Source: Phycisphaerae bacterium (lineage in GTDB: Bacteria > Planctomycetota > Phycisphaerae > UBA1845 > Fen-1342). Taken from it: 16,907 nucleotides of DNA. This document shows, piece after piece, positions 1-6,504 of this stretch (positions are counted from its first letter, which is position 1; every line of letters begins with the position of its first letter). The notes under the pieces were generated by a model. The model was not told where the DNA came from, made no database searches, and saw only the letters and a list, made by a program, of their open reading frames with translations. The stretch covers positions 1 through 16,907 of the forward strand of contig JAGVEP010000486.1 of assembly GCA_020058145.1 (NCBI GenBank), read 5' to 3'. Made by a program: the position numbers and the translations under genes.

Positions 1-337
1 CCGCTGCGACCCCGACCTGAACCCAAACCCAGGAGCGCGACAGCGTGTCAATAAAATCGAGAAAACCGACCTTGCGAAACCAGAGAACATCTCACAGGGG
101 GAGGACAGTGTGGGGGTTGCGGCGGCGCGCGTTGTGACCCTCTCCGAACATCCGGGCTGAGGGCTGAGGGCTGAGGGCCCCGGCGCCCGCCGTTGTTTTT
201 CCCGGGCACGCCCGCCCGGATTCCTTATTACGCGTTGATTCGATCCCCGTTGTCGCCAGCGGTCAACTGGGGGCAATAATAATCCTGCGTAGAGACCCGA
301 GTCGTATTGGACAATGCCACAGGACGTATTCCGGACA
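1..337. other. Non-coding stretch downstream of comF
   Basis: I see no convincing coding region, tRNA or terminator here. It contains an A-rich patch near 50-66, a short tandem repeat at 154-177, and a CCCGGG hexamer at 201-206. An 8-bp inverted repeat, TTGGACAA (307-314) and TTGTCCAA (342-349), spans the comF stop codon. It has no T-run on either side, so it is not a clear terminator. Confidence 0.5.
154..177. repeat. Short tandem repeat, unit GGGCTGA x3
   Basis: Three perfect head-to-tail copies of GGGCTGA occupy 154-174 and are followed by a partial GGG. The array lies in the non-coding stretch past comF. No function is visible; replication slippage is the simplest explanation. Confidence 0.8.
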
Positions 338-1201
338 TTACTTGTCCAAGTTTGTAGTGTCGTCCGTATAGTCGGCTGGTACACCGACGGCCGTCAGATC
401 CGCCGCCGGATCGCCCGGCGCCGCCGGCCGGGCGATGGTCGCCGCGTAAATCCGCTTCGCACCCGCCCGGCGCAGCACTTTCGAAACCTCGGCGATCGTT
501 GCCCCGGTTGACACGAGGTTATCGACGATGCAGACCGTCCAGCCGGTCAGTCTGGTCTTCGGCCACGGCGGCAGCCACCAGGGCGGCGCCGCAAAACAGC
601 CGCGCACATTCTCGAACCGCGCGGCTTTGCTCGGGATGTTGGTTTGGCTCGGCGCGTGCCGCGCCCGCCGCACGAGCCGAATCACCGGCCGCCGGATGCG
701 GCGGGCAAGCGCCTCGGTGAGCACGGCGGCGTGGTCGCAGGGCCGCTGGCCACGGCGTAGCCAGTGCATGGGTACCGGCGCCAGTGCGTCGATTTCCTGC
801 AGCCAGCCCTGCGCGGTCATGGCCTGGGCGAGGTGGTCGGCGAGGTACTCCGCGTTGCGCTCCCAGCCGCGGTACTTCAGCCCCAGGACGAGTCGCCGCA
901 CTGCGGGCGTGTAAATGCTGACCCGCGCGACACCCGCGACGTTCCAGAACAGCTCGTACTTGCAGCGCGCGCAGCCGTCGGCGTGAATCGCCGGCTGGGG
1001 TGCCGTCCGCCCACAGCGTGGGCAATATGGCCGTGCGAGTCCCTTCTGCACCTCCGCGTGACACGCCGCGCAAACCAGCCCCTGTCGTCCGTCGATCCAC
1101 TCGCCGCAGGCGGCACACGTTTGCGGCAGGACGGCGTCGAGCAGGCCACTGCCGAGGGTGCGAATAGCCGCGGACGCGCTGGTGGCCAACTGGAATGCCA
1201 T
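338..1201 (-). CDS. comF: ComF family phosphoribosyltransferase-like protein
   Basis: This 287-residue protein has the ComF/GntX layout. The N-terminal half carries CxxC pairs at C29/C32, C44/C47, C60/C63 and C77/C80, which probably bind zinc. The C-terminal half is a type I phosphoribosyltransferase domain with the phosphate/PRPP loop at about 223-236 (VCIVDNLVSTGATI). The usual acidic pair before the loop is D-N here rather than D-D. The segment APVPMHWLRRGQRPCDHA (141-158) matches the family's PVP...RGxxxA region, although the common RGFNQ is altered. In competent bacteria ComF helps incoming single-stranded DNA in the cytoplasm; elsewhere the role is uncertain. It lies 18 nt downstream of xseB on the same strand, so the two are probably co-transcribed. 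The domain call is firm; the substrate cannot be stated. Confidence 0.88.
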   Translation of the reverse strand: MAFQLATSASAAIRTLGSGLLDAVLPQTCAACGEWIDGRQGLVCAACHAEVQKGLARPYCPRCGRTAPQPAIHADGCARCKYELFWNVAGVARVSIYTPAVRRLVLGLKYRGWERNAEYLADHLAQAMTAQGWLQEIDALAPVPMHWLRRGQRPCDHAAVLTEALARRIRRPVIRLVRRARHAPSQTNIPSKAARFENVRGCFAAPPWWLPPWPKTRLTGWTVCIVDNLVSTGATIAEVSKVLRRAGAKRIYAATIARPAAPGDPAADLTAVGVPADYTDDTTNLDK

Positions 1202-1209
1202 CGTGGGCT

Positions 1210-1238
1210 GGTTCAGGGTTCAGGGGTCAGGGGTCAAG
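1210..1238. repeat. Degenerate GGTTCAGG-type tandem repeat over the xseB stop
   Basis: About four 7-8 bp units run head to tail (GGTTCAG, GGTTCAGG, GGTCAGG, GGTCAAGG). The repeat contains the xseB stop codon (TGA, minus strand, 1222-1220) and encodes its last few residues (LTPDP). Its end therefore appears to have been set by slippage-prone sequence. Confidence 0.65.
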
Positions 1239-1513
1239 GTCCCGTCCTCGGGTTCATCGCCCGGCTCCTTGGTCTCAGCCGGTGGTTCGAACGTGGTCAC
1301 CTGTAGCTGACCCGCCGCGTCGAGTTGGATTTTCTTGATGCGCAGCTCGGCCTGGTCGAGGATTTGGCGGCAATGGGCGGCGAGGGCCATCGCCTCCTCG
1401 TACTTGTCGATCGACTCCTCGACACCGATTTCACCCGCCTCCATCGCCTGAACGATGGCGTCGAGGCGTTGCAGCGCATCTTCGAATTTGAGGCGTTTGG
1501 CTGGTTTGCTCAT
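1220..1513 (-). CDS. xseB: Exodeoxyribonuclease VII small subunit
   Basis: This is a 97-residue protein, slightly longer than the usual 70-85. Residues 9-61 match the XseB signature: KFEDALQRLDAIVQAMEAGE, then an EESIDKYEEAMAL stretch and a CRQILDQAELRIKKI helix. XseB helices bind the large subunit XseA to form the exonuclease that degrades single-stranded DNA in the cytoplasm. xseA is not in this window, so the partner must be encoded beyond the window or elsewhere. The acidic, proline-rich tail from about residue 76 is not part of the conserved fold and ends within a tandem repeat. The gene precedes comF by 18 nt on the same strand. A possible promoter lies at 1546-1575. Confidence 0.92.
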   Translation of the reverse strand: MSKPAKRLKFEDALQRLDAIVQAMEAGEIGVEESIDKYEEAMALAAHCRQILDQAELRIKKIQLDAAGQLQVTTFEPPAETKEPGDEPEDGTLTPDP

Positions 1514-1545
1514 CGCGCGCTCTTCCCGTATGGGCGAATGTGCGC

Positions 1546-1575
1546 ATCATGCTCGCGTCTGGTGCGAACGGTCAA
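1546..1575 (-). promoter_or_regulatory. Possible sigma70-type promoter for xseB-comF
   Basis: On the minus strand TTGACC (1575-1570) is followed after 18 nt by CATGAT (1551-1546). The -35 matches the consensus at five of six positions and the -10 at four of six. The predicted transcription start near 1539 would leave a leader of about 25 nt before xseB. Confidence 0.35.
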
Positions 1576-1598
1576 GTTGCCGAGCAGGTGCGGCCATT

Positions 1599-1721
1599 GG
1601 GGATTTTGGAATTTGGATTTTGGATTTTGGATTGGGTGGGGTGCTGCCGTCGGCCCGTCCTACGGTGCTCGCGGGGGCTTGGTACCCCAATCCAAAACCC
1701 AAAATCCAAAATCGAAAACCC
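1599..1721. repeat. AT-rich inverted repeat between divergent genes
   Basis: The left arm (about 1599-1641) repeats GGATTTT/TTGGATTTT units. The right arm (about 1685-1721) is its near-perfect reverse complement, built from CCAATCCAAAA and CCAAAATC units. Arms of about 36 bp enclose a loop of roughly 45 nt. Composition differs sharply from the surrounding GC-rich DNA. It sits between the divergent xseB and coiled-coil genes, on the upstream side of both proposed promoters, so it terminates neither gene. Confidence 0.8.
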
Positions 1722-1749
1722 GAGCCTTCTGTCGCACCGTCGCTCCCGT

Positions 1750-1778
1750 TTGACAAGGCCCCCGCGCTTCCTCATACT
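1750..1778 (+). promoter_or_regulatory. Sigma70-type promoter for the coiled-coil gene
   Basis: A perfect TTGACA (1750-1755) is followed after exactly 17 nt by CATACT (1773-1778, four of six consensus positions). The predicted start near 1785 gives a leader of about 88 nt before the ATG at 1873. Confidence 0.55.
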
Positions 1779-1861
1779 CCCGGCCGGTTGTCGCAGTGCA
1801 GCGGTCGCCCGGCCGCTGCGCCAGCGGCGGGCAAGAACAGTGAGACCGCTAAGGGATCGGT

Positions 1862-1866
1862 AGGAG
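1862..1866 (+). promoter_or_regulatory. Ribosome binding site AGGAG
   Basis: AGGAG lies 6 nt upstream of the ATG at 1873 and fixes that start. Confidence 0.7.
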
Positions 1867-1872
1867 TACGGT

Positions 1873-3282
1873 ATGGCCGGTCGTCCTTTCGGCCAAGGCG
1901 GCCAACCCGGTTTGCTTTACGGGGTCGTCGTCTTCGCCATCGTCGGTGCCGCGTCGCTTGGTCTGTTTATTTTCCAACTGACCAAGAACAAGGCGGCCGA
2001 GAACCGGGCCCAGACCGCCGAGCACCGCCTCGATCAGTACGTCGGCCGCGGTGCTCCGCCATACTACGTCGACGAGGCCACCGCCCGCAGGACGAACGTC
2101 GTGGCGGTCATGGCAGAGGATCTGGCCAAAGTGGCTCAGCTTGTGACGGGCGGCGACAAGGACGTCGGCGCCACCGTCCTGGCCAAGAGCGAGCAGGTGC
2201 TCACCGACATCGGCGCCCGCAAGCCGGGCACCATCGCCAAGGGCGACACGCTGTTGGCGGCCCTCACGCGGCTGGGCGACCTGTACGCGCAGGCGCAGAG
2301 TACCGCTGACGCCCTCATCACCGAGATGAAAAGACTGCGCGAGGACAATGCCTCGCTGACGGCCCGGCTGAAGACGCAGGCGGATCAGTTCGACGCCCAG
2401 GTCGCCAGCTTGAGCACGCAACTCAACCAGACGCAAGGGGACAAGTCCCGCGCGGTCGAGCAAAAAGACGCCCAATTGCGGGACCTCCAGGCGACCCTCG
2501 ACGTCCGCGAACAGCAGTTGCAGAAGCTGAAACGCGAGGGCAGCACGGTCTCACGTGAGAAGGACCTTGAAATCACTCAACTCGAAGCTGTGATCGCCGA
2601 CCTCCAGGGCAAAATCAGGGCCATCAAGCCGGAGACCTTCGACCCGAACGCGATTCTGACCAGCGCCGACGGCCGGATCATGCGGGCCATCCCCGGCAGT
2701 AGAGTCGTCTACATCAATCTCGGGGCCAAAGACAAGATCAAGCCCGGCATGGGGTTCGAGATCTTCTCGCGGACGCGGGAATCCGGCAGCGATCTGCGCG
2801 GCAAGGCGTCGGTCGAGGTGGTCACGGCCATGGAGGAAACCGCCGAATGCCGCGTCACGCGGAGCAGCCGGCAGCCGATCCTGGAAGGCGACATCGTCGT
2901 CAACATCGCCTATGAACGGAACCGCCGGCCGAAATTCGTGGTCCGCGGCGATTTCGATCTCGATTACGACGGCGTGACCGATTACAACGGCGTGGAGCAG
3001 ATCACCAGCCTCATCCGCCAGTGGGGCGGGCAGGTCGTTGACACGCTGGACGAATCCGTGGACTTCGTGGTCATTGGGCTACCCCCGACCGGGCCGAGCG
3101 CGGCGCCCGACGAACGGGCCAGCGCCGTGGTCCGCGACCAGGCCCAGCAGAAGGATCTTGAACGGAGCCGCTTCCGGGCGGAAATCGAACGGGCTCAGAA
3201 AATGTTCATCCCCGTTATCACGCAAAACCAGTTCCTGTTTCTGACCGGCTTCGCCGGCGAAACGGCGGTCGCACAGCGCTAG
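1873..3282 (+). CDS. Membrane-anchored coiled-coil protein with BRCT-like C-terminus
   Basis: I do not recognise this 469-residue protein as a named family. A transmembrane helix spans about 15-36, after a short basic N-terminus. A helical region with small-residue content follows (40-145), then a long heptad-rich coiled coil at about 145-250 (rich in Q, K, E, L). Residues 262-346 look like a compact beta domain, with the hydrophobic/glycine pattern VYINLGAKDKIKPGMGFEIF at 279-298. Residues 354-461 resemble a BRCT fold: WGGQVVDTLDESVDFVVIG (384-402) matches the GG-turn and following strand, and FIPVITQNQFLFLTG (445-459) matches the final strand and helix. The conserved BRCT tryptophan is not obvious. 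It has a strong promoter and RBS and appears monocistronic. A structural or cell-envelope role is a guess. Confidence 0.85.
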   Translation: MAGRPFGQGGQPGLLYGVVVFAIVGAASLGLFIFQLTKNKAAENRAQTAEHRLDQYVGRGAPPYYVDEATARRTNVVAVMAEDLAKVAQLVTGGDKDVGATVLAKSEQVLTDIGARKPGTIAKGDTLLAALTRLGDLYAQAQSTADALITEMKRLREDNASLTARLKTQADQFDAQVASLSTQLNQTQGDKSRAVEQKDAQLRDLQATLDVREQQLQKLKREGSTVSREKDLEITQLEAVIADLQGKIRAIKPETFDPNAILTSADGRIMRAIPGSRVVYINLGAKDKIKPGMGFEIFSRTRESGSDLRGKASVEVVTAMEETAECRVTRSSRQPILEGDIVVNIAYERNRRPKFVVRGDFDLDYDGVTDYNGVEQITSLIRQWGGQVVDTLDESVDFVVIGLPPTGPSAAPDERASAVVRDQAQQKDLERSRFRAEIERAQKMFIPVITQNQFLFLTGFAGETAVAQR

Positions 3283-3302
3283 GAATTCCCGCGGGCCAAC
3301 AT

Positions 3303-3368
3303 CAGAACGCGAAGCGCGAGCGAGCGCACCCCGCGAGCGGCTCTGGCTGCACTCGCTTGCGTGTTCTG
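3303..3368. repeat. Imperfect hairpin between convergent genes
   Basis: CAGAAC (3303-3308) with the following GCG and AAGCG segments can pair with CTCGCTTGCG...GTTCTG ending at 3368, giving an interrupted stem of about 16 bp. It lies between the converging coiled-coil gene (ends 3282) and lipoprotein gene (ends 3375). No T-run follows on either strand, so a terminator function is only possible. Confidence 0.45.
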
Positions 3369-3374
3369 ACAGAC

Positions 3375-3818
3375 TCAGTAAAACAGGATAGGTATCTCCC
3401 GCGGAATCTGTTCGGGCTTGCCCCACAGGATACGGCCGGTTGTTTCCCGATACACTGGTTGGCGGTCCCGGAAGCGCTGCACGTCCCGCTCGCCGAGGCG
3501 CTCTGCTTCGCGCGAGTTGCGGTCGAGGGCGGCCGCCTGCCGGTTCAGGTTATCCGGGATGAACTCCGCAGCCCGGCGGAGCCTGGCCGGCCGGTCCTGC
3601 TCAGCCTTGCTCCAAATGCCCATCGTCTCGCGCAGCCCCTCGGTGCGCATCCGCACACGGCGTTCACTTCCCGGAAGCGGCTCGCAACCCACGCTTGCCG
3701 CCAACACCGCCACCAGAACCCCGAACCTCAGAGCGGACCCTGCGGCTGTCGCTAAGTGTTGTGCTGACGCAACACCGGCGGTTATCGGTGGTTGCCTCGA
3801 AGCGGACGATTCATCCAT
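3375..3818 (-). CDS. Small putative lipoprotein of unknown function
   Basis: I do not recognise a family. From the ATG at 3818 the product is 147 residues. A hydrophobic segment (about 32-42, FGVLVAVLAAS) ends in SVGC with the candidate lipid-bearing cysteine at 45. The lipobox is atypical (S at -3), and the n-region would be long, so the true start may lie further in at a non-ATG codon. The mature part (46-147) is rich in Arg and Glu and mostly helical, ending in a short hydrophobic tail (IPILFY). Third codon positions are strongly G/C, which supports real coding. The frame stays open up to 4022, but that upstream part overlaps the proposed small RNA and has no signal peptide logic. No ribosome binding site is evident. 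It converges on the coiled-coil gene. Confidence 0.6.
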   Translation of the reverse strand: MDESSASRQPPITAGVASAQHLATAAGSALRFGVLVAVLAASVGCEPLPGSERRVRMRTEGLRETMGIWSKAEQDRPARLRRAAEFIPDNLNRQAAALDRNSREAERLGERDVQRFRDRQPVYRETTGRILWGKPEQIPREIPILFY

Positions 3819-3884
3819 GGCGATGAATTCTACCCGACTTTCCGTCCCGGAGTTGCGGGTGATGACGCAAAAGTCCAGGTGCGC

Positions 3885-3913
3885 TTGCATCGTGAACGGT
3901 TCCGAGTTATTAT
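3885..3913 (+). promoter_or_regulatory. Promoter of the proposed small RNA
   Basis: TTGCAT (3885-3890) is followed after exactly 17 nt by TATTAT (3908-3913). The -10 matches five of six consensus positions and the -35 three of six. The predicted start is near 3920. No protein-coding gene follows on this strand before the terminator at 4081-4127. Confidence 0.5.
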
Positions 3914-3919
3914 GCTGGT

Positions 3920-4127
3920 GCGGGTGGCGACGCATTTCCGTCACCTGTAGGTGCCAAGCCCCTGAAGAATTGTGAGGAGGAGTGGCCCCGCCGCGAAGGA
4001 CAGTCTCCTTCGCGGTGGGCATCTGTCATCTACCTCTGCGTCAATGCCTTTTGGAGGTTGGAGAGAACCAGGGGACCGTGAATTGGGCGGCTTGGCCGGG
4101 ATCGGTCAGCCGCCCAGTTCTTTTCCT
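3920..4127 (+). ncRNA. Candidate structured small RNA, 6S-like outline
   Basis: The stretch has no credible protein gene but has a promoter at one end and an intrinsic terminator at the other, both plus-strand. Between them nested complementary segments give a long rod. CCCCTG (3959-3964) pairs with CAGGGG (4069-4074), ATTG (3969-3972) with CAAT (4042-4045), and GAGG (3974-3977) with CCTC (4033-4036). A perfect 14-bp apical hairpin follows, with arms 3987-4000 and 4006-4019 (one G-T pair) and loop CAGTC. Unpaired bubbles separate the helices, the largest on the 3' side (4046-4068). A closing stem with CCCCTG, an internal bubble and a firm apical hairpin recall 6S RNA, which binds the sigma70 RNA polymerase holoenzyme. 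The short 4-bp helices could arise by chance, and other RNA classes are possible. That a transcript exists is better supported than its class. Confidence 0.45.
4081..4127 (+). terminator. Strong intrinsic terminator
   Basis: AATTGGGCGGCT (4081-4092) pairs with AGCCGCCCAGTT (4108-4119), with one G-T pair. The stem continues inward as GGCCG with CGGTC around a GGAT loop, giving about 17 bp. The T-rich tail CTTTTCCT (4120-4127) is on the plus strand only. It therefore ends plus-strand transcription, where the only candidate upstream unit is the proposed small RNA. Confidence 0.75.
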
Positions 4128-4173
4128 CAGCCGCCGGCTTTCCGTCCCTCTGTGCCACCGGGAAACCGACGCA

Positions 4174-5469
4174 TCACGCGAACAGCGCCAGGATTTCGTC
4201 GACCGTCCGTGCGCTCGCCCCGCGACGGCTCATGATCGCTGCCCGGCCAGCCTGGCCCATCCGCTCCCGGCGCGCCGGATGGCGCAGCAGGTCCAGAACG
4301 GCGGCTGCGAGAGCGTCGGCGCAACTCACGCGCCGACATGCCGCCTCAGACAGCAGCAGACTAACCGCGTCAGCAAAATTCTCGGTGTACGGACCGACCA
4401 GGACCGGCTTGGCCAGCCCAGCCACCTCCATCACGTCCGAGCCGCCCAGCGGCACCAGACTCCGCCCGGCAAACACAACCGTCGCCAGCGAATAGAACTT
4501 GCGCAACTCGCCCAGCGTGTCGCCGAGGAAGACCGGGCGCGGCTCCGAGACGCCAACGGGGACCACGGGCGCGTTCGTGCTCCGCCGCAGACAGGCATAG
4601 CCGCGCTGGACGATCAGCCGGGCGACCTCGTCGAAACGTTCCGGTTTGCGGGGGATGATGGCAAGCTGTAGCTCCGGGCCGTGCTCCAGAACGCGCGCGT
4701 ACGCGTCGAGCACGGCCGTTTCTTCCTCTGGTCCTGTGCTGCCGCAGACCCACAGTGGTTTGTCGGCGTCAATCCCCATGGCCTGGGCGAGTTCTTCCTG
4801 TCCGGCGATGTGGTCGCTGACGTCCGCGGCATCGTATTTCACGGACCCGGTGACGGCGATGCGGTCTGCGGGCACGCCGAGCTCGATGAACCGGGCGCGA
4901 TAGGTCTCATCTTGCGCGCCCACCCAGCGAATCCGCCCAAACATGCGGCGAGCCAGCCGGCGGACCACCGGCCAGTTGAAGCGTCGCAGGCTTTTCTCCT
5001 CGGTCACCCGGCCGTTAGCGATGACGACCGGGATCTTCGCCGCAGACGCGACTTCGAGCAGATTCGGCCAGACTTCGAGTTCCAGGAGGACGATGATCGA
5101 CGGTCGCACGCGCGTCAGCGTCTGGCGGATGGCGAAGGAGAAGTCGAGCGGGAAGCGAAATACGATCAGGTTGGGATACAGCTCAGCGGCGCGGCGCAGG
5201 CCGGTCTGCGTGGTGCTGCTGATAACCACGACGACGCCGGGGGCACGGCGGTGCAGTTCCGCGACGAGCGTCCGCGTGGCGTTGATCTCGCCCAGCGAAA
5301 CACCGTGCAACCAGACACAATGGGCGGCGACGGGGCGATTTGGAACGCGTCCGAAATACTCGCGCAGCGGCACGCCGGACGGCCCCCGTTTCCGCCGCCG
5401 GTAGATCAGCCACGGCGTGGCGAGCAGGAGCGCCAGGGCGTAAATCACATCGAGCAAAATCGACAGCAC
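4174..5469 (-). CDS. waaA: 3-deoxy-D-manno-octulosonic acid transferase (Kdo transferase)
   Basis: The enzyme transfers Kdo from CMP-Kdo to the lipid A precursor at the inner membrane, an early step of lipopolysaccharide core assembly. The 431 residues match the usual length of about 420-430. An N-terminal membrane anchor (2-22) precedes the GT30 acceptor-side domain, with HGVSLGE at 55-61 (the Glu is the family's catalytic base) and LELEVWPN at 129-136. The C-terminal GT-B half has GSVKYD at 208-213, GDTLGEL at 316-322 and FAGRSLVPLGGSDVMEVAGL at 333-352. The family normally has GGHNPLE where this protein has GGSDVME; the Glu (348) is kept. Translation appears to begin at GTG (5469) with no clear ribosome binding site; the membrane anchor supports this start. 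The gene diverges from the LolA-like gene 109 nt away. Its presence implies an LPS-like outer membrane. Confidence 0.93.
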   Translation of the reverse strand: MLSILLDVIYALALLLATPWLIYRRRKRGPSGVPLREYFGRVPNRPVAAHCVWLHGVSLGEINATRTLVAELHRRAPGVVVVISSTTQTGLRRAAELYPNLIVFRFPLDFSFAIRQTLTRVRPSIIVLLELEVWPNLLEVASAAKIPVVIANGRVTEEKSLRRFNWPVVRRLARRMFGRIRWVGAQDETYRARFIELGVPADRIAVTGSVKYDAADVSDHIAGQEELAQAMGIDADKPLWVCGSTGPEEETAVLDAYARVLEHGPELQLAIIPRKPERFDEVARLIVQRGYACLRRSTNAPVVPVGVSEPRPVFLGDTLGELRKFYSLATVVFAGRSLVPLGGSDVMEVAGLAKPVLVGPYTENFADAVSLLLSEAACRRVSCADALAAAVLDLLRHPARRERMGQAGRAAIMSRRGASARTVDEILALFA

Positions 5470-5567
5470 GTTTGTGTTCCCGGGCGCCCGAGCTGCCGTC
5501 TACGCCGCCGGCGCCGGCTTTCCTCACGTCGCCCGCGGTCGTAGAATTCGCCCGCACCGACGTGTTT

Positions 5568-5572
5568 GGGAG
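5568..5572 (+). promoter_or_regulatory. Ribosome binding site GGGAG
   Basis: GGGAG lies 6 nt upstream of the ATG at 5579. It favours this start over the in-frame upstream start at 5474, which would overlap the divergent waaA promoter region and put arginine-rich sequence before the signal peptide. Confidence 0.6.
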
Positions 5573-5578
5573 TCTCTG

Positions 5579-6436
5579 ATGTACCTCGTCTCCAAGCGCT
5601 TGAACCGAGTCGGCATCATAATCGCCTGGTCGGCGTGCGTCGCGGCCGTGGGTCAAACTACGTCGCCGGCGACCCAGCCGACCAGTGCGTCGACGACGAC
5701 CCAGGCGGCGACGCGGCCGGACCTGGACCCGGTCGTGGCCCAAATTCTGACGAAGCTGGAACAGCGGATCGTCGATAACCTGCACGCCCGGCTGGCCTGG
5801 CGGCAGCAGTACGTCGTGGACCTGCCCGAGGACGTGATTACAAAGCGCGGGCGAATCTGGTATCGCCGGATCGAACCCGTCGCGAAGTTTCTCATTCATT
5901 TCACGGAGCAGACACGCGGCGAACGGAAAGACACGCTCGACGAACGGCACATGTTCGATGGCCGGTGGTATGTCGAGTTGCAGTCGCGCACGAAGACCCT
6001 CACGAAGCGTGAGGTCCGCCGGCCCGATGACAAAACCGACCCGTACAAGGTCGGCGCGGGGCTTTTTCCGCTACCGTTTGGGCAGAAGAAGGCTGATATT
6101 CTGCGGGAGTTCGAGGTAACGCTCGTGCCGTCCGCCGCGGATGACCCGCAGGGCGCGGACCACCTCCACCTGGTTCCACGGCCGGGCACGAACACGGGCC
6201 AGAACTACCGGGAACTGGACTTCTGGGTCGACCGCGAGGGTCTGACGGCGGGGCTGCCGATCAAAGTGCGCGTTGCCAAGCTCGACGGCACCGGCAAGGT
6301 CAACTCGCACATCACGGTTACGTTCGATGATGCCCGGCTGGACGACCCCAAGTTCGACAATGGTGTATTCAAGCTGAAGGCCCCGGATGGCTACCAGGTG
6401 ATCGAAGAACGGCTGGAAGAAATTCCGCCGCCGTAG
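5579..6436 (+). CDS. Exported LolA-like protein of unknown function
   Basis: The 285-residue product starts with a signal peptide: basic KRLNR (6-10), a hydrophobic core VGIIIAWSACVAAV (11-24), and likely cleavage near residue 25. A Thr/Ser/Ala/Pro-rich linker follows (27-48). The remainder has the pattern of the LolA/LolB lipoprotein-carrier fold. GRIWYRRIEPVAKFLI (91-106) is the usual first hairpin, HMFDGRWYVEL (124-134) the second, and HLHLVPRP (195-202) and LDFWVDREGLTAGLPIKVRV (213-232) are strand pairs. FKLKAPDGYQVI (264-275) is the typical C-terminal strand. It probably acts in the periplasm on lipid or lipoprotein, but the ligand cannot be told. A TAGAAT at 5542-5547 may be its -10. 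Its TAG stop lies inside a palindromic repeat. waaA is divergent next door. Confidence 0.78.
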   Translation: MYLVSKRLNRVGIIIAWSACVAAVGQTTSPATQPTSASTTTQAATRPDLDPVVAQILTKLEQRIVDNLHARLAWRQQYVVDLPEDVITKRGRIWYRRIEPVAKFLIHFTEQTRGERKDTLDERHMFDGRWYVELQSRTKTLTKREVRRPDDKTDPYKVGAGLFPLPFGQKKADILREFEVTLVPSAADDPQGADHLHLVPRPGTNTGQNYRELDFWVDREGLTAGLPIKVRVAKLDGTGKVNSHITVTFDDARLDDPKFDNGVFKLKAPDGYQVIEERLEEIPPP

Positions 6437-6491
6437 GGCGGGTTCCGCCCGTCAAGACAAGCGAATACGGTGGGCGGTGCCCACCCTACGG
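6431..6491. repeat. Compound palindromic intergenic repeat
   Basis: CCGTAGGG (6431-6438) and its exact complement CCCTACGG (6484-6491) bracket two inner palindromes: GGCGGGTTCCGCCC near 6438-6451 and GGTGGGCGGTGCCCACC at 6469-6485. The whole can fold into a long nested hairpin. It supplies the TAG stop (6434-6436) of the upstream gene and ends just before the sucD ribosome binding region. A 22-bp part (6469-6490) recurs exactly, inverted, at 13484-13505. Confidence 0.8.
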
Positions 6492-6504
6492 AAGGTAAGA
6501 GCTT

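Noticed and set aside
154..177. GGGCTGA array as a CRISPR or iteron origin
   Set aside because: The unit is only 7 bp with no spacers, no Cas genes nearby, and no AT-rich unwinding region or replication gene.
307..349. 8-bp inverted repeat TTGGACAA/TTGTCCAA over the comF stop as a terminator
   Set aside because: The stem is short, the loop is 27 nt, and there is no T-run on the minus strand after it.
3418..3975. Long plus-strand open frame of 185 codons
   Set aside because: It lies opposite the lipoprotein gene, is arginine- and serine-rich with no recognisable domain, and runs into the small-RNA promoter and leader. It is a GC-rich shadow frame.
3819..4022. Upstream extension of the lipoprotein reading frame to 4022
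   Set aside because: The added 68 residues precede the signal peptide, look non-conserved, and overlap the hairpin of the proposed small RNA on the other strand. The ATG at 3818 or a later codon is more sensible.
3959..4074. Signal recognition particle RNA
   Set aside because: The conserved GGAAGCAG-type tetraloop and asymmetric loop of bacterial SRP RNA are absent from the apical hairpin.
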